This document shows, piece by piece, positions 29,003-36,409 of a stretch of DNA of 64,000 bases. A program made the position numbers and the translations under genes. The stretch lies in the NCBI RefSeq assembly GCF_039541115.1, contig NZ_BAABFP010000005.1, positions 62,001 to 126,000 on the forward strand, written 5' to 3'. Every line of letters starts with the position of its first letter. Positions within the stretch are counted from its first letter, which is position 1. This stretch comes from Angustibacter luteus. Lineage in GTDB: Bacteria; Actinomycetota; Actinomycetes; Actinomycetales; Angustibacteraceae. Under the pieces are notes generated by a model. The model made no database searches. It had not been told where the DNA came from and worked only from the letters and a program-made list of their open reading frames with translations.

Positions 29003-31650
29003 GCGCCCGCGGCCAGCACCGCCGTCGGGACGGCCGCCCGGTGGTCCGGCTGCTCGTCGGGTCCGTGATCGGCGTGGCCGCGCTGGTCGGGATCGGCTCG
29101 GGGTCGACCGCGATCGCCAGCTGGTCCGCGACCGGTAGCGGTGCCGGCGCCGCCGCCACGGCGACCCTGGCCCCCGCCAGCGCGCTGACCGCCGCGCAGG
29201 TCGGCAACGACGTCAAGCTCACCTGGTCTCCCGCGGTGCCGCCGAGCGGAGCGACCCTGACCGGCTACTACGTGACCCGGTACGCCGGGGCCACACCGTC
29301 CAAGGCCTGTGGCACCAACCCCGCGGCCCCCGGCACGCTCCTGCCCGCCTCCGCGCTCACCTGCACGGACACCTCCCTGGTGAACGGCACCTACTCCTAC
29401 ACCGTCACCGCGGTGCTGCGGACCTGGACGGCACCGAGCGCCGCCAGCAACGCGCTGGTCGTGATCGTCGACGGATCGGCGCCCGGACTCGCCCTGGGGA
29501 TGGCCTCCGGCGCCACCGGTGCCTCACTCTCCGGGAGCACGCTCTGGTACCGCAGCGGCGGCGCGGGCAGCGTCAGCCTGACGGCGGCCGTGACCGACGG
29601 GCAGTCGGGTCCGGCGTCCGCGTCGTTCCCGCTGGTCGCGGCCAGCGGCTGGACGCACGCCGCCGAGACCGTCACCACCGGCACCGGCTCGCCGCCCACG
29701 GTCACGTACCAGTCCAGCCCGTTCGCCTGGACGGCGTCACCGGGCACCCCTGCCTCGATGGCCGTCGTCGGCCGCGACGCCGTCGGCAACGCCTCCTCGA
29801 TCTCGGTCGCGTTCGCGGCCGACGCGAGCGCCCCGACAGGCGGCTCGCTCAGCGTGAACGGCGTGGCGGCCACGGCTGCTGGGAGCCAGAGCGTCAACAA
29901 GACCGGTGCGTTCACCCTCGGCCCGCGCATCGACTACACCGCGGACGTCGGGTCCGGGCTGGCGAGCAGCCTGCTGACGCTGCAGTCCGCGTCACTGGTC
30001 AACGGCGCCTGCGGGGCCTTCGGGGCCGCCACCACGGTGACCGGCGCGCCGGCACAGAGCGGCCTGGCCACGGGGTGCTACCGCTACAGCCTGACCGGCA
30101 CCGACCGGGTGGGCAACGCGTCGGCGCTCGTGTCGACGGTGAAGGTCGACGTCACGGCGCCCACCCAGAACCTGTCGCTGGTCTCCGGCACCGGCGCGTT
30201 CCTGACCCCGGGCCGCCTGTACTTCCGTGGCACCGCGGCGGGTTCCTTCCAGCTCGCCACCACCGTCACCGACGCCGCCACCGGCCCCGCGCAGACCGTC
30301 TTCCCGGCCATCGCGACGACGGGCTGGACCCACAACGCAGAGACCGTGACCACCGGGTCCGGCACTCCGCCCAGTACGACGTACTCCTCGACGAGCTACT
30401 CCTGGACTGCCGCACCCTCGGTCCCCGGCTCCAAGAACATCATCAGCGGCGACGGCGCGGGCAACACCGTGACCACCGCGCTGGCGTTCACCCGGGACAA
30501 CGCGGCGCCCACCGGCGCAGTGCTCAAGGTGAACGGCGGGACCGCCAGCGCGGCAGGCACGTTCACCAACAGCGCCAGCGGTACCTTCGCGATCGGGACC
30601 CGCACCGACTACGTCGAGACGACCTCCACCACCGCAGCGGGTCTGGCGTCCAGCGTGCTGACCCGCGAGGCAGGAACCCTCACGGGCACGTCCTGCAGCG
30701 CCTTCGGTGCGGCGACCACGGTGACCGGCGCGCCGGCCGAGACCGGTCTGACCACCGGTTGCTACCGCTACACCCTGACCGGCACCGACAACGTGGGGAA
30801 CGTCGTCGCGATCAGCACGACCGTGCGGGTGGACCAGTCGGCTCCGACCGGCGCCGCCCTGACCGTCAACGGCCAGGTCGCCTCGGCGGCCGGCACCACG
30901 ACGACCAACGGCACCGGCAGCTGGCCGATCGACGTCCGCACCGACTGGACCGACCCGCAGTGGGCCACCACCACCAGCACCCTGACCCGGCAGACCGCCC
31001 CGATGGCCAACGGGGTCTGCGGGACCTACGGGGGATCGTCGACGATCGCTGGGACGACGGCGCAGACCGGGACGGCACGCAACTGCTACCGGTACACGCT
31101 CACCGGTACGAACACTGCGGGGCTCGTCTCGACCGTCTCGGTCGTCGTCAGGGTCAACCCGTACGTGAGCGGCGTCCAGCTGGTCAACGGATCGGGCGCC
31201 GCCGGCCGGGTCAGTGCCGGCGACCGGATGGTCGTCACGTTCTCGGACACCATGGACCCCAGCACCTTCTGCACCGCCTGGGGCACCAGCGGCGACCAGT
31301 CCATCACCGGTGACAACCAGGCCAAGGTCTCGTTGAACGACGTCGCCGCCGGGGACACGGTGACCGTGACGTCCACGCTCTGCACGTTCCGGTTCGGCAC
31401 GATGGCCCTGGGCTCCACCGGCTACACGGGCGCGACCACCACGTTCGCAGGCGCCGGCGCCAACAAGTCCACGATCGTCTGGGACGCTGCCGCCCGCACG
31501 TTGACCGTGACGTTGGGAGCGGCGTCCAGCACCTCGCCGACCGTCGTGCCGTCGAGCGCCGTCACGTTCACCCCCAGCACGGTGATCCGCAACAGCGGAG
31601 GCCTGGCGATCGGTGGCACCTTCGTGACCGGCACGATGCAGCAGTTCTGA
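28999..31650 (+). CDS. Large secreted repeat protein (FN3/Ig-like), surface or fibre candidate
   Basis: The protein has 883 residues from GTG 28999 (GTGA overlap). The N-terminal signal ends STAIASWSATGSGAGAA, again with W-x-x-T-G-S-G. Residues 50-155 resemble a fibronectin-III domain (VKLTWSPAVPPSGATLTGYYVTR). Then come Ig-like modules; three carry near-identical Cys pairs spaced about 28 residues (around residues 336, 565 and 671), each ending in CYRYxLTGT. The first two are also similar at DNA level (near 30004-30115 and 30691-30802). The C-terminus has no LPXTG motif or membrane anchor, so attachment, if any, is by another route. Confidence 0.78.
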   Translation: MSARGQHRRRDGRPVVRLLVGSVIGVAALVGIGSGSTAIASWSATGSGAGAAATATLAPASALTAAQVGNDVKLTWSPAVPPSGATLTGYYVTRYAGATPSKACGTNPAAPGTLLPASALTCTDTSLVNGTYSYTVTAVLRTWTAPSAASNALVVIVDGSAPGLALGMASGATGASLSGSTLWYRSGGAGSVSLTAAVTDGQSGPASASFPLVAASGWTHAAETVTTGTGSPPTVTYQSSPFAWTASPGTPASMAVVGRDAVGNASSISVAFAADASAPTGGSLSVNGVAATAAGSQSVNKTGAFTLGPRIDYTADVGSGLASSLLTLQSASLVNGACGAFGAATTVTGAPAQSGLATGCYRYSLTGTDRVGNASALVSTVKVDVTAPTQNLSLVSGTGAFLTPGRLYFRGTAAGSFQLATTVTDAATGPAQTVFPAIATTGWTHNAETVTTGSGTPPSTTYSSTSYSWTAAPSVPGSKNIISGDGAGNTVTTALAFTRDNAAPTGAVLKVNGGTASAAGTFTNSASGTFAIGTRTDYVETTSTTAAGLASSVLTREAGTLTGTSCSAFGAATTVTGAPAETGLTTGCYRYTLTGTDNVGNVVAISTTVRVDQSAPTGAALTVNGQVASAAGTTTTNGTGSWPIDVRTDWTDPQWATTTSTLTRQTAPMANGVCGTYGGSSTIAGTTAQTGTARNCYRYTLTGTNTAGLVSTVSVVVRVNPYVSGVQLVNGSGAAGRVSAGDRMVVTFSDTMDPSTFCTAWGTSGDQSITGDNQAKVSLNDVAAGDTVTVTSTLCTFRFGTMALGSTGYTGATTTFAGAGANKSTIVWDAAARTLTVTLGAASSTSPTVVPSSAVTFTPSTVIRNSGGLAIGGTFVTGTMQQF

Positions 31651-31715
31651 GCCGCCCTGGGCCGGTGCCGTCCTCCTGCGCGGGAGTAGCATCCTGCGTG
31701 GAGGGGAGCGAGGTG

Positions 31716-31907
31716 ATGAAGCGGCTCCTGTGCACGGTCATCAGCCACCGGTACGCCCGGGTGCGCTACCCGTCGTCCCCCGACGGGTACTACCTGAGGT
31801 GCCTGCGCTGCGGGCACCGCGGCGAGGAGCCGTACCTCTCCTTCCAGGTGGCGTCCGCGGTCCGGGCCGACTCCGCAGCGCACGTGGACCTGCGCTCCCG
31901 CCGGTAG
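31716..31907 (+). CDS. Tiny zinc-ribbon-like protein
   Basis: The protein has 63 residues from ATG 31716 (MKRLLCTVISHRYARVRYP) with GGAGGGGAGCGAGG upstream. A TAGCAT -10 at 31687-31692 lies five bases before an in-frame GTG at 31698, so a leaderless 69-residue form is possible. CLRCGHRGEEPY plus Cys6 and His11 suggest a small metal-binding knuckle. It is too short for the usual gene-length filters but has good start signals. Function is unknown. Confidence 0.6.
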   Translation: MKRLLCTVISHRYARVRYPSSPDGYYLRCLRCGHRGEEPYLSFQVASAVRADSAAHVDLRSRR

Positions 31908-31928
31908 GTCGGCTGCTGCCGGCCACTG

Positions 31929-32456
31929 CTAGCGGACGGTTGCCGCGAACGCGGCGAGCGACTCCGACGACTGCCCGGACCGCACCCTGTCGGCGACGGC
32001 GTCCCTCGTCCGCAGCGCGCGTCGCCATCCCACGACGGGCAGGCCGACGACGTCCGCGTCGACGTCTTCGTCGACGTCCGCTGGGGTGCGGCGACGAACC
32101 TCAACGGTCCACGGACGCCGTAGCGCGACGCGGGTGAGCGCCCCGAGCACCACCAGCAGCAGCACGACGAGCCCGTCGAGGAGGAGCAGGACGAGGGGCA
32201 GCAGCAGCCACCAGAAGACCAGCCCGAAGATGATCAGGCCCACCACCACGGCGATCCCGACGAGCAGGTCGTCGATGCTGTCGACCCAGGGGACGTCCAG
32301 GGTGTCCAGCCACGACCCGCGGTCCTTGCTGCGCCTGCGGTTCTCGCGCCTGCGCCAGCCACCAAGACGCCGTGCCAGCGGTCGCCACCTCGGCACCGCC
32401 CGCACGGTCACCGCGAACGTGTCGCCCGCGGGCGTGCGAGCAGTCGTGGTCAGCAT
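31929..32456 (-). CDS. Two-TM membrane protein, last gene of a six-gene unknown operon
   Basis: This 175-residue protein has an N-terminal strand-like region (TPAGDTFAVTVRAVPRWRPL), a very basic stretch (WRRRENRRRSKDRG), then a long hydrophobic stretch of about 45 residues (residues 68-110) that can form a tight two-helix hairpin. It closes with a charged cytoplasmic tail. It lies 24 bp after the preceding gene. It is the only membrane protein of the operon and could anchor the soluble products. No family is recognised. Confidence 0.7.
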   Translation of the reverse strand: MLTTTARTPAGDTFAVTVRAVPRWRPLARRLGGWRRRENRRRSKDRGSWLDTLDVPWVDSIDDLLVGIAVVVGLIIFGLVFWWLLLPLVLLLLDGLVVLLLVVLGALTRVALRRPWTVEVRRRTPADVDEDVDADVVGLPVVGWRRALRTRDAVADRVRSGQSSESLAAFAATVR

Positions 32457-32480
32457 CGACTGGATTCTGCCGCAACGGGT

Positions 32481-33164
32481 TCAGTCGACGGCCACGACAC
32501 ACACGACAGTGGCCTCCTCACCGCCGCTGACGGTGATCGTCGAACGGTAGGTCCGGCCCGCGGTGACGGTGCCGGGAGTGAGGTCGCAGGAGATCGAGAC
32601 GACCTCCTCCTTGCCGGCCGGCACGGTGGTCCTCGTCGGGTCGAGGGTGAGGGTCGCCGCCACGACGACTCCGAGCTCGTCGACGAGCGGCGAGGCCGCC
32701 AGCTCGATGCGTCGTGCTCGCGGGTGCCGGTTCGCGACGGTCAGCGAGCCGACCGCACGGTCCCCGACCACGCCGTGCAGGGTCAGCCCGGCCAGGCCCG
32801 CCGGTGCGGGCGGGGGCGGTGCCGCATGGTGCGCCGCGGGTTCGGCCGACGGGGCGTGCGCAGAGCGGCCGGTTCGCGTCCGGGCCACGTCGTCCACGAC
32901 GTTCGTGGCGACCTGGCTGCCGAGCTGGGCGACGTCGCGCGCGTACTCCGCGCCGAGCCGGCTCGCGCTGCGCCAGTAGCGCGTCCCCTCCCGCCGCGCG
33001 GCCTCGGCGTAGGCCCGGCTCGCGCTGGCCGTGTCCAGCTCGCCGCCGATCGCCGAGCGCAGCAGGTCCACGGATGCCCTGGCCCACGCCGCCTGCGCCT
33101 GCCACGCCTCGCGGGTCACGTCGAGCCATCGAGTCAGCTCCGGATCGCGTTCGTTGTCGGGCAT
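32481..33164 (-). CDS. Soluble protein: phasin-like helical N-terminus and Ig-like C-terminus
   Basis: The protein has 227 residues. Residues 1-95 are amphipathic helices rich in Trp and Ala (RWLDVTREAWQAQAAWARASV, then YWRSASRLGAEYARDVAQLG), similar in style to granule-coating phasins. A Pro/Ala/His linker (residues 100-120) leads to a beta-sandwich (LTLHGVVGDRAVGSLTVANRHPRARRIEL to STITVSGGEEATVVCVVAVD) resembling cytoplasmic MSP/NEW3-type domains. There is no signal peptide. It is 10 bp from the Cys-rich gene. Function is unknown; the phasin comparison is by eye. Confidence 0.65.
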   Translation of the reverse strand: MPDNERDPELTRWLDVTREAWQAQAAWARASVDLLRSAIGGELDTASASRAYAEAARREGTRYWRSASRLGAEYARDVAQLGSQVATNVVDDVARTRTGRSAHAPSAEPAAHHAAPPPPAPAGLAGLTLHGVVGDRAVGSLTVANRHPRARRIELAASPLVDELGVVVAATLTLDPTRTTVPAGKEEVVSISCDLTPGTVTAGRTYRSTITVSGGEEATVVCVVAVD

Positions 33165-33174
33165 CGCGCCTCCC

Positions 33175-33777
33175 TCAGCAGCAACCGCAGTCGCACGTCA
33201 CGTCCACCGCGTCGCACGAGGCCGGGTGGACGACGACCGCCACACGTTGCGGGCGTGCGCACCCCTCGAACCTGATGTCAGCGTAGGCGCTCGCGCAGCT
33301 CTGCACATCGCCCAGCGGTTCACGCTGCTCGCCGTCCTTGCCTGCGCTCACAGCGACCAGGAGCCGCACGACCTTGCGCTCGCAGCCCTGCAACGTCAGT
33401 GGCGAGTCGACGTCGAACCGGGCCTGCACCTGCACGGGCTCGTCGCTGCACAGGTGCCACGGGCCCACCTCGAGGCTGACCTCGCGCTCGCGGTGCCGGG
33501 GGTTGCGCAGCGAGAAGGCCAGCACCCGGCGTTCACCGGCGCGTGCGTGCAGCACGATGTCCGCCTGCGGGATGCAGCACGAGCACGGGTCGCCGCAGCC
33601 GCAGTCGTCGTGCGACTCCGTGCAGCCGCAGTCCTTCTGGCGGCCCTGCGGCTCGACCGTCCAGCTGCGCTGCAGCGAGCGCACGGCGCTGGAGGAGTCG
33701 TCCCACCAGCGCTGCATCGCATCGGCCCAGCCGGTGGCGAGGTCGGACAGGACGTCGGTCGGTGCGCTGCTGCTCAT
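33175..33777 (-). CDS. Cys-rich soluble protein with amphipathic N-terminus
   Basis: The protein has 200 residues from ATG 33777, overlapping the previous stop by four bases. The N-terminal 40 residues form an amphipathic helix (ATGWADAMQRWWDDSSSAVR). Seven cysteines cluster at residues 50-68 (CGC, CGCGDPCSCC) and the C-terminus ends CDCGCC; additional single Cys lie between. The middle is a beta-rich domain (ADIVLHARAGERRVLAFSLRN, DSPLTLQGCERKVVRLLV). It has no export signal, so the cysteines are probably metal ligands or modification sites. An E1-like protein is encoded divergently. Function is unknown. Confidence 0.7.
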   Translation of the reverse strand: MSSSAPTDVLSDLATGWADAMQRWWDDSSSAVRSLQRSWTVEPQGRQKDCGCTESHDDCGCGDPCSCCIPQADIVLHARAGERRVLAFSLRNPRHREREVSLEVGPWHLCSDEPVQVQARFDVDSPLTLQGCERKVVRLLVAVSAGKDGEQREPLGDVQSCASAYADIRFEGCARPQRVAVVVHPASCDAVDVTCDCGCC

Positions 33778-34439
33778 CGGCTCTTCCTTGCTGTGGTGGG
33801 CTTCTCGTCGGACGGCAGCACCACGACGACCAGCGTCGCGGTGCCGACCGGGATGCGGGCCTGGTGACGTCGGGTCGGGTCGAGGTCGTCGGGGACGCTC
33901 ACGTGCCCGGTGGCGTCGACCGTGACCCCCGGCTCGACGGTGACGGGGGAGTCCAGGCCGACCTCGACGTCGAGGTCGCCCACCACGCCGTTCGTCCAGA
34001 GCCGGGCCCGCAGCACCGACGCGATGGGCACGGACACGTTGCCCGCGTTGGTGATCCGCACGCTCAGCGGTTGCTGGCCGCGCTGCGCGAGCAGGCGGGA
34101 CGGGCTGATCCGCAGGTCGAGATCGGCCTCGACCTGCAGCACGGCGTCGCGCGCGACACCGGCCACCTCGAGCTCGACCGGGTAGCTGCCCGGCGCAGTC
34201 GATGCCGGCAGGCTCACGCTGACCGGCACGGTGCCCGTGGACCCAGCGGCCAGACGGGCACCGACCCGCGCGGTCGTCGTCCGGACGTCGGGCCCGCGGA
34301 CGGTCGCCGACCTGACCGTCACTGCGCGGTCGCCCTCGTTCGTCACGCTCACGGTGGCGTCGAGGTGGCGCGGCGTCCCGCGCAGCAGGATGGGCGGCGG
34401 GGCGTCCGCGGCCTTGGTCGTGCGACGTTTCGTTGCCAC
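33774..34439 (-). CDS. Soluble protein with two tandem Ig/NEW3-like domains
   Basis: This 221-residue protein has a basic start (MATKRRTTKAADAPPP) and two beta-sandwich units: about residues 24-105 (ATVSVTNEGDRAVTVRSATV to GSYPVELEVAGVARDAVLQV) and 106-205 (LRISPSRLLAQRGQQPLSVRIT to RIPVGTATLVVVVLP). The NEGDRAV and NAGNVSV turns are typical of NEW3/CARDB-type folds, usually extracellular, yet there is no signal peptide. It overlaps the Cys-rich gene by four bases. I infer a scaffold role; function is unknown. Confidence 0.68.
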   Translation of the reverse strand: MATKRRTTKAADAPPPILLRGTPRHLDATVSVTNEGDRAVTVRSATVRGPDVRTTTARVGARLAAGSTGTVPVSVSLPASTAPGSYPVELEVAGVARDAVLQVEADLDLRISPSRLLAQRGQQPLSVRITNAGNVSVPIASVLRARLWTNGVVGDLDVEVGLDSPVTVEPGVTVDATGHVSVPDDLDPTRRHQARIPVGTATLVVVVLPSDEKPTTARKSR

Positions 34440-34448
34440 GTCGCCCGC

Positions 34449-34877
34449 CTACCGGTCCACGACGATCGGCCGCGCCCGGTCGGGTCGCACGTGGGTGGAC
34501 GTCTGGCCGCAGACACTGAGCGAGAACAGCTCCAGCCCGAGCACCGACCACCCCCAGCGCTGTTCGTAGGGCGTGCACACCTCCGTCGGTGGCGGTGGGG
34601 CGAGCTCCAGCCGGACGCACGAGTCGACGGCCACCGGCTTCAGGTCGATGCTGGACGTCGTCTCCAGTGGCGCGAGAGTGATCCGTGCGTCGGAGCTGAC
34701 CGTGCTGTCCGTGTGCACCTTCGAGTCCGACGTCACCGCGGACGTGGTGTTCAGGCTCGTCCCGCCAGCCAGCGTGGTCGTCGTCCCGCCGTCCACCGTG
34801 AGGTTCATGTCCTCCAACCCGGCCAGGTCGGTGGTCAGGCCACCAGAGACGTTGGTGTCGATCGAGTAGTCCGCCAT
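34449..34877 (-). CDS. D/S/T-rich protein with conserved-looking Cys C-terminus, unknown
   Basis: The protein has 142 residues from ATG 34877. Residues 1-95 are low-complexity alternating polar/hydrophobic (SIDTNVSGGLTTDLAGLEDM, then Thr/Ser/Asp runs), which could form a beta-solenoid or stay flexible. The last 45 residues are ordered: SCVRLEL, EVCTPYEQRWGWSVLGLELF, SLSVCGQTS, HVRPDRARPIVV. From memory, uncharacterised proteins with a similar LGxExxxLxxCG ending exist; I cannot confirm this. The start overlaps the beta-propeller stop (TGATG) and the next gene is 9 bp away. Confidence 0.65.
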   Translation of the reverse strand: MADYSIDTNVSGGLTTDLAGLEDMNLTVDGGTTTTLAGGTSLNTTSAVTSDSKVHTDSTVSSDARITLAPLETTSSIDLKPVAVDSCVRLELAPPPPTEVCTPYEQRWGWSVLGLELFSLSVCGQTSTHVRPDRARPIVVDR

Positions 34878-36151
34878 CAGGGCGTCCCTTCCGTTGGGCT
34901 GACTGGGCTGACTGGGCTGACTGGGTTCACCAGGTAGGAGTGGTGGAAGCCGAGCCGGGGGTCGCCCCAGCTCGGTACCCGGGGGTCGAACTCCTGCAGC
35001 TCGGGCATGGGTATCCGCGTGCGCAGCTCCAGCGACGGGTAGTCGTACACGGTGATGTGGTTCTGGCCGCGGTTCGCCGTGAACAACAGGGTCTGGTCGG
35101 CGGACAGCTGGCACGCGTAGATGCCGTCCAGCAGGGCACCCCGGCTCACCTTCATCGCGCCGACGTACAGGTGCGCGTTGGCGAACACACTGCCGCGGGA
35201 CAGCGCCTCGGTGACGGTGGACGCCGCCTGGCGGGCGTGCGTCCACTGGTCCAGCGCGCCGGGGTGCTCGTCGATGATCCGGTGCTGGGACAACGTCGCC
35301 AGGTCGACCAGCACGACCGTGTGGCTGCCACCGGTGCAGAAGATGAGCTCGCGGTCGGAGATGGTCACGTCCGAGTTGATGTGCGCCGGCAGGTCCCGGT
35401 CGGCTGACCAGTGCCGCAGCACCTGCCCGGACTCCGCGTCGACCTCGTACGCGTACTCGCGAAGGTACGACATTCCCCAGTGCTGCCAGTCGGTTCCGTC
35501 GGCCGGCGCCACCCGGAACGACAGGGCGTAGAACACGTCGAGCACCGGGTGGCACACCAGGTGCCAGCACGTGGTGGGGAGCTCGACCCGTTGCACCGTG
35601 CCGGTCCGCGTGTCCAGGATGCCGACCTCACGTGCCTCGCCCCGGCTGGGGTGGTCCATTCCGCCGTACACGACGTAACGGCCGGAGGCGCTGCGCTTCA
35701 TGGCGTGCGGCACCTTCAGGCCGTGCGGGGCGATCTGCTCGGCCTTGGTCAGCCGGTTGACGTCGAAGCGCCACAGGTGCTCACCGATCGCCGTGATGAA
35801 CTCGGTCTCGTCCAGCCAGACCAGGTGCGTGCTGCCCTTGATCGTGGTGTCCGGCACCGCAAAGCGCAGGGTCGAGACGCGGTCCGCCTCGTCCAGGGTC
35901 TGCGGGTCGTAGAAGAGCAGGTGCTGGCCGGTGTTGCCGAGGAACCCCAGCCGACGCGACGGATCCACCGAGGGGGCGTGGCCGCCCGCGACCCCGCCGA
36001 AGTAGGTGATCTTGTAGGCGTGGTCGCCGGTGACGGGGTCGTACCGGAAGAGGCACACGCCGGCGCGGCCCTCAAGACCGTTGAGCCCGTTGCCGTCCAG
36101 GGCGATGTGGAAGGCGTAGGGGTACTCCCGCATCGACCCGACGCCGCTCAC
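34877..36151 (-). CDS. Cytoplasmic beta-propeller protein with blade-positioned histidines
   Basis: The protein has 424 residues from GTG 36151 (an ATG at 36133 is an alternative). Repeated strands fit a seven- or eight-bladed YVTN/WD40-like propeller (LFRYDPVTGDHAYKI, LLFYDPQTLDEADRV, LWRFDVNRLTK, VGILDTRTGTV, VVLVDLATLSQH, ITVYDYPSLEL). His recurs at similar loop positions: GGHAPS, STHLVW, VPHAMK, CWHLVCHP, PAHINSD, QWTHAR, NAHLYV, FHHSYL. That suggests a central metal site as in some propeller metalloenzymes (inference). There is no signal peptide. The C-terminus is PVS tandem repeats. It is the first gene of the operon. Confidence 0.72.
   Translation of the reverse strand: MSGVGSMREYPYAFHIALDGNGLNGLEGRAGVCLFRYDPVTGDHAYKITYFGGVAGGHAPSVDPSRRLGFLGNTGQHLLFYDPQTLDEADRVSTLRFAVPDTTIKGSTHLVWLDETEFITAIGEHLWRFDVNRLTKAEQIAPHGLKVPHAMKRSASGRYVVYGGMDHPSRGEAREVGILDTRTGTVQRVELPTTCWHLVCHPVLDVFYALSFRVAPADGTDWQHWGMSYLREYAYEVDAESGQVLRHWSADRDLPAHINSDVTISDRELIFCTGGSHTVVLVDLATLSQHRIIDEHPGALDQWTHARQAASTVTEALSRGSVFANAHLYVGAMKVSRGALLDGIYACQLSADQTLLFTANRGQNHITVYDYPSLELRTRIPMPELQEFDPRVPSWGDPRLGFHHSYLVNPVSPVSPVSPTEGTP
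34895..34930. repeat. 9-bp tandem repeat x4 at the propeller gene 3' end
   Basis: Three exact copies of TGGGCTGAC (34895-34921) and one variant (34922-34930) encode a Pro-Val-Ser tail on the minus strand. The repeat is in frame, so copy number can vary without disrupting the gene. Confidence 0.8.
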
Positions 36152-36202
36152 CAGTGATCACCACCCCGCCTGGTGCTGGTTCCGTGCGGCTCCAAGCCGC
36201 CC

Positions 36203-36339
36203 GAAATCGACCATACGCGGTGCCGTGAAAAGCGTCACGGTGACGAACCGGACAACCTGCTCGGCGGGCGCGTCGGTGAAAACGGTAGAAAACCGACGTG
36301 TCGAACTTCTTGCTATGTGATCTTGCTCGCCCCTAGCAT
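36203..36339. promoter_or_regulatory. Divergent promoters with two dyads between the unknown operon and the E1-like gene
   Basis: Minus strand: -35 TGACGC (36237-36232), 16-bp spacer, -10 TATGGT (36215-36210). Plus strand: -35 TTGCTA (36310-36315), 18-bp spacer, -10 TAGCAT (36334-36339). CGTCACGGTGACG (36233-36245) is a 13-nt palindrome over the minus -35. CGTCGGT (36271-36277) and ACCGACG (36292-36298) form a second dyad upstream of the plus promoter. The block is visibly more AT-rich than its flanks. Joint regulation of both units is likely. Confidence 0.55.
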
Positions 36340-36409
36340 TCGGCGCGGCGGGGTGGCAGCGCGCACCTCGCCTTCGACTGCGCCCCGGTGGACGACGGTG
36401 AGGTGGACC

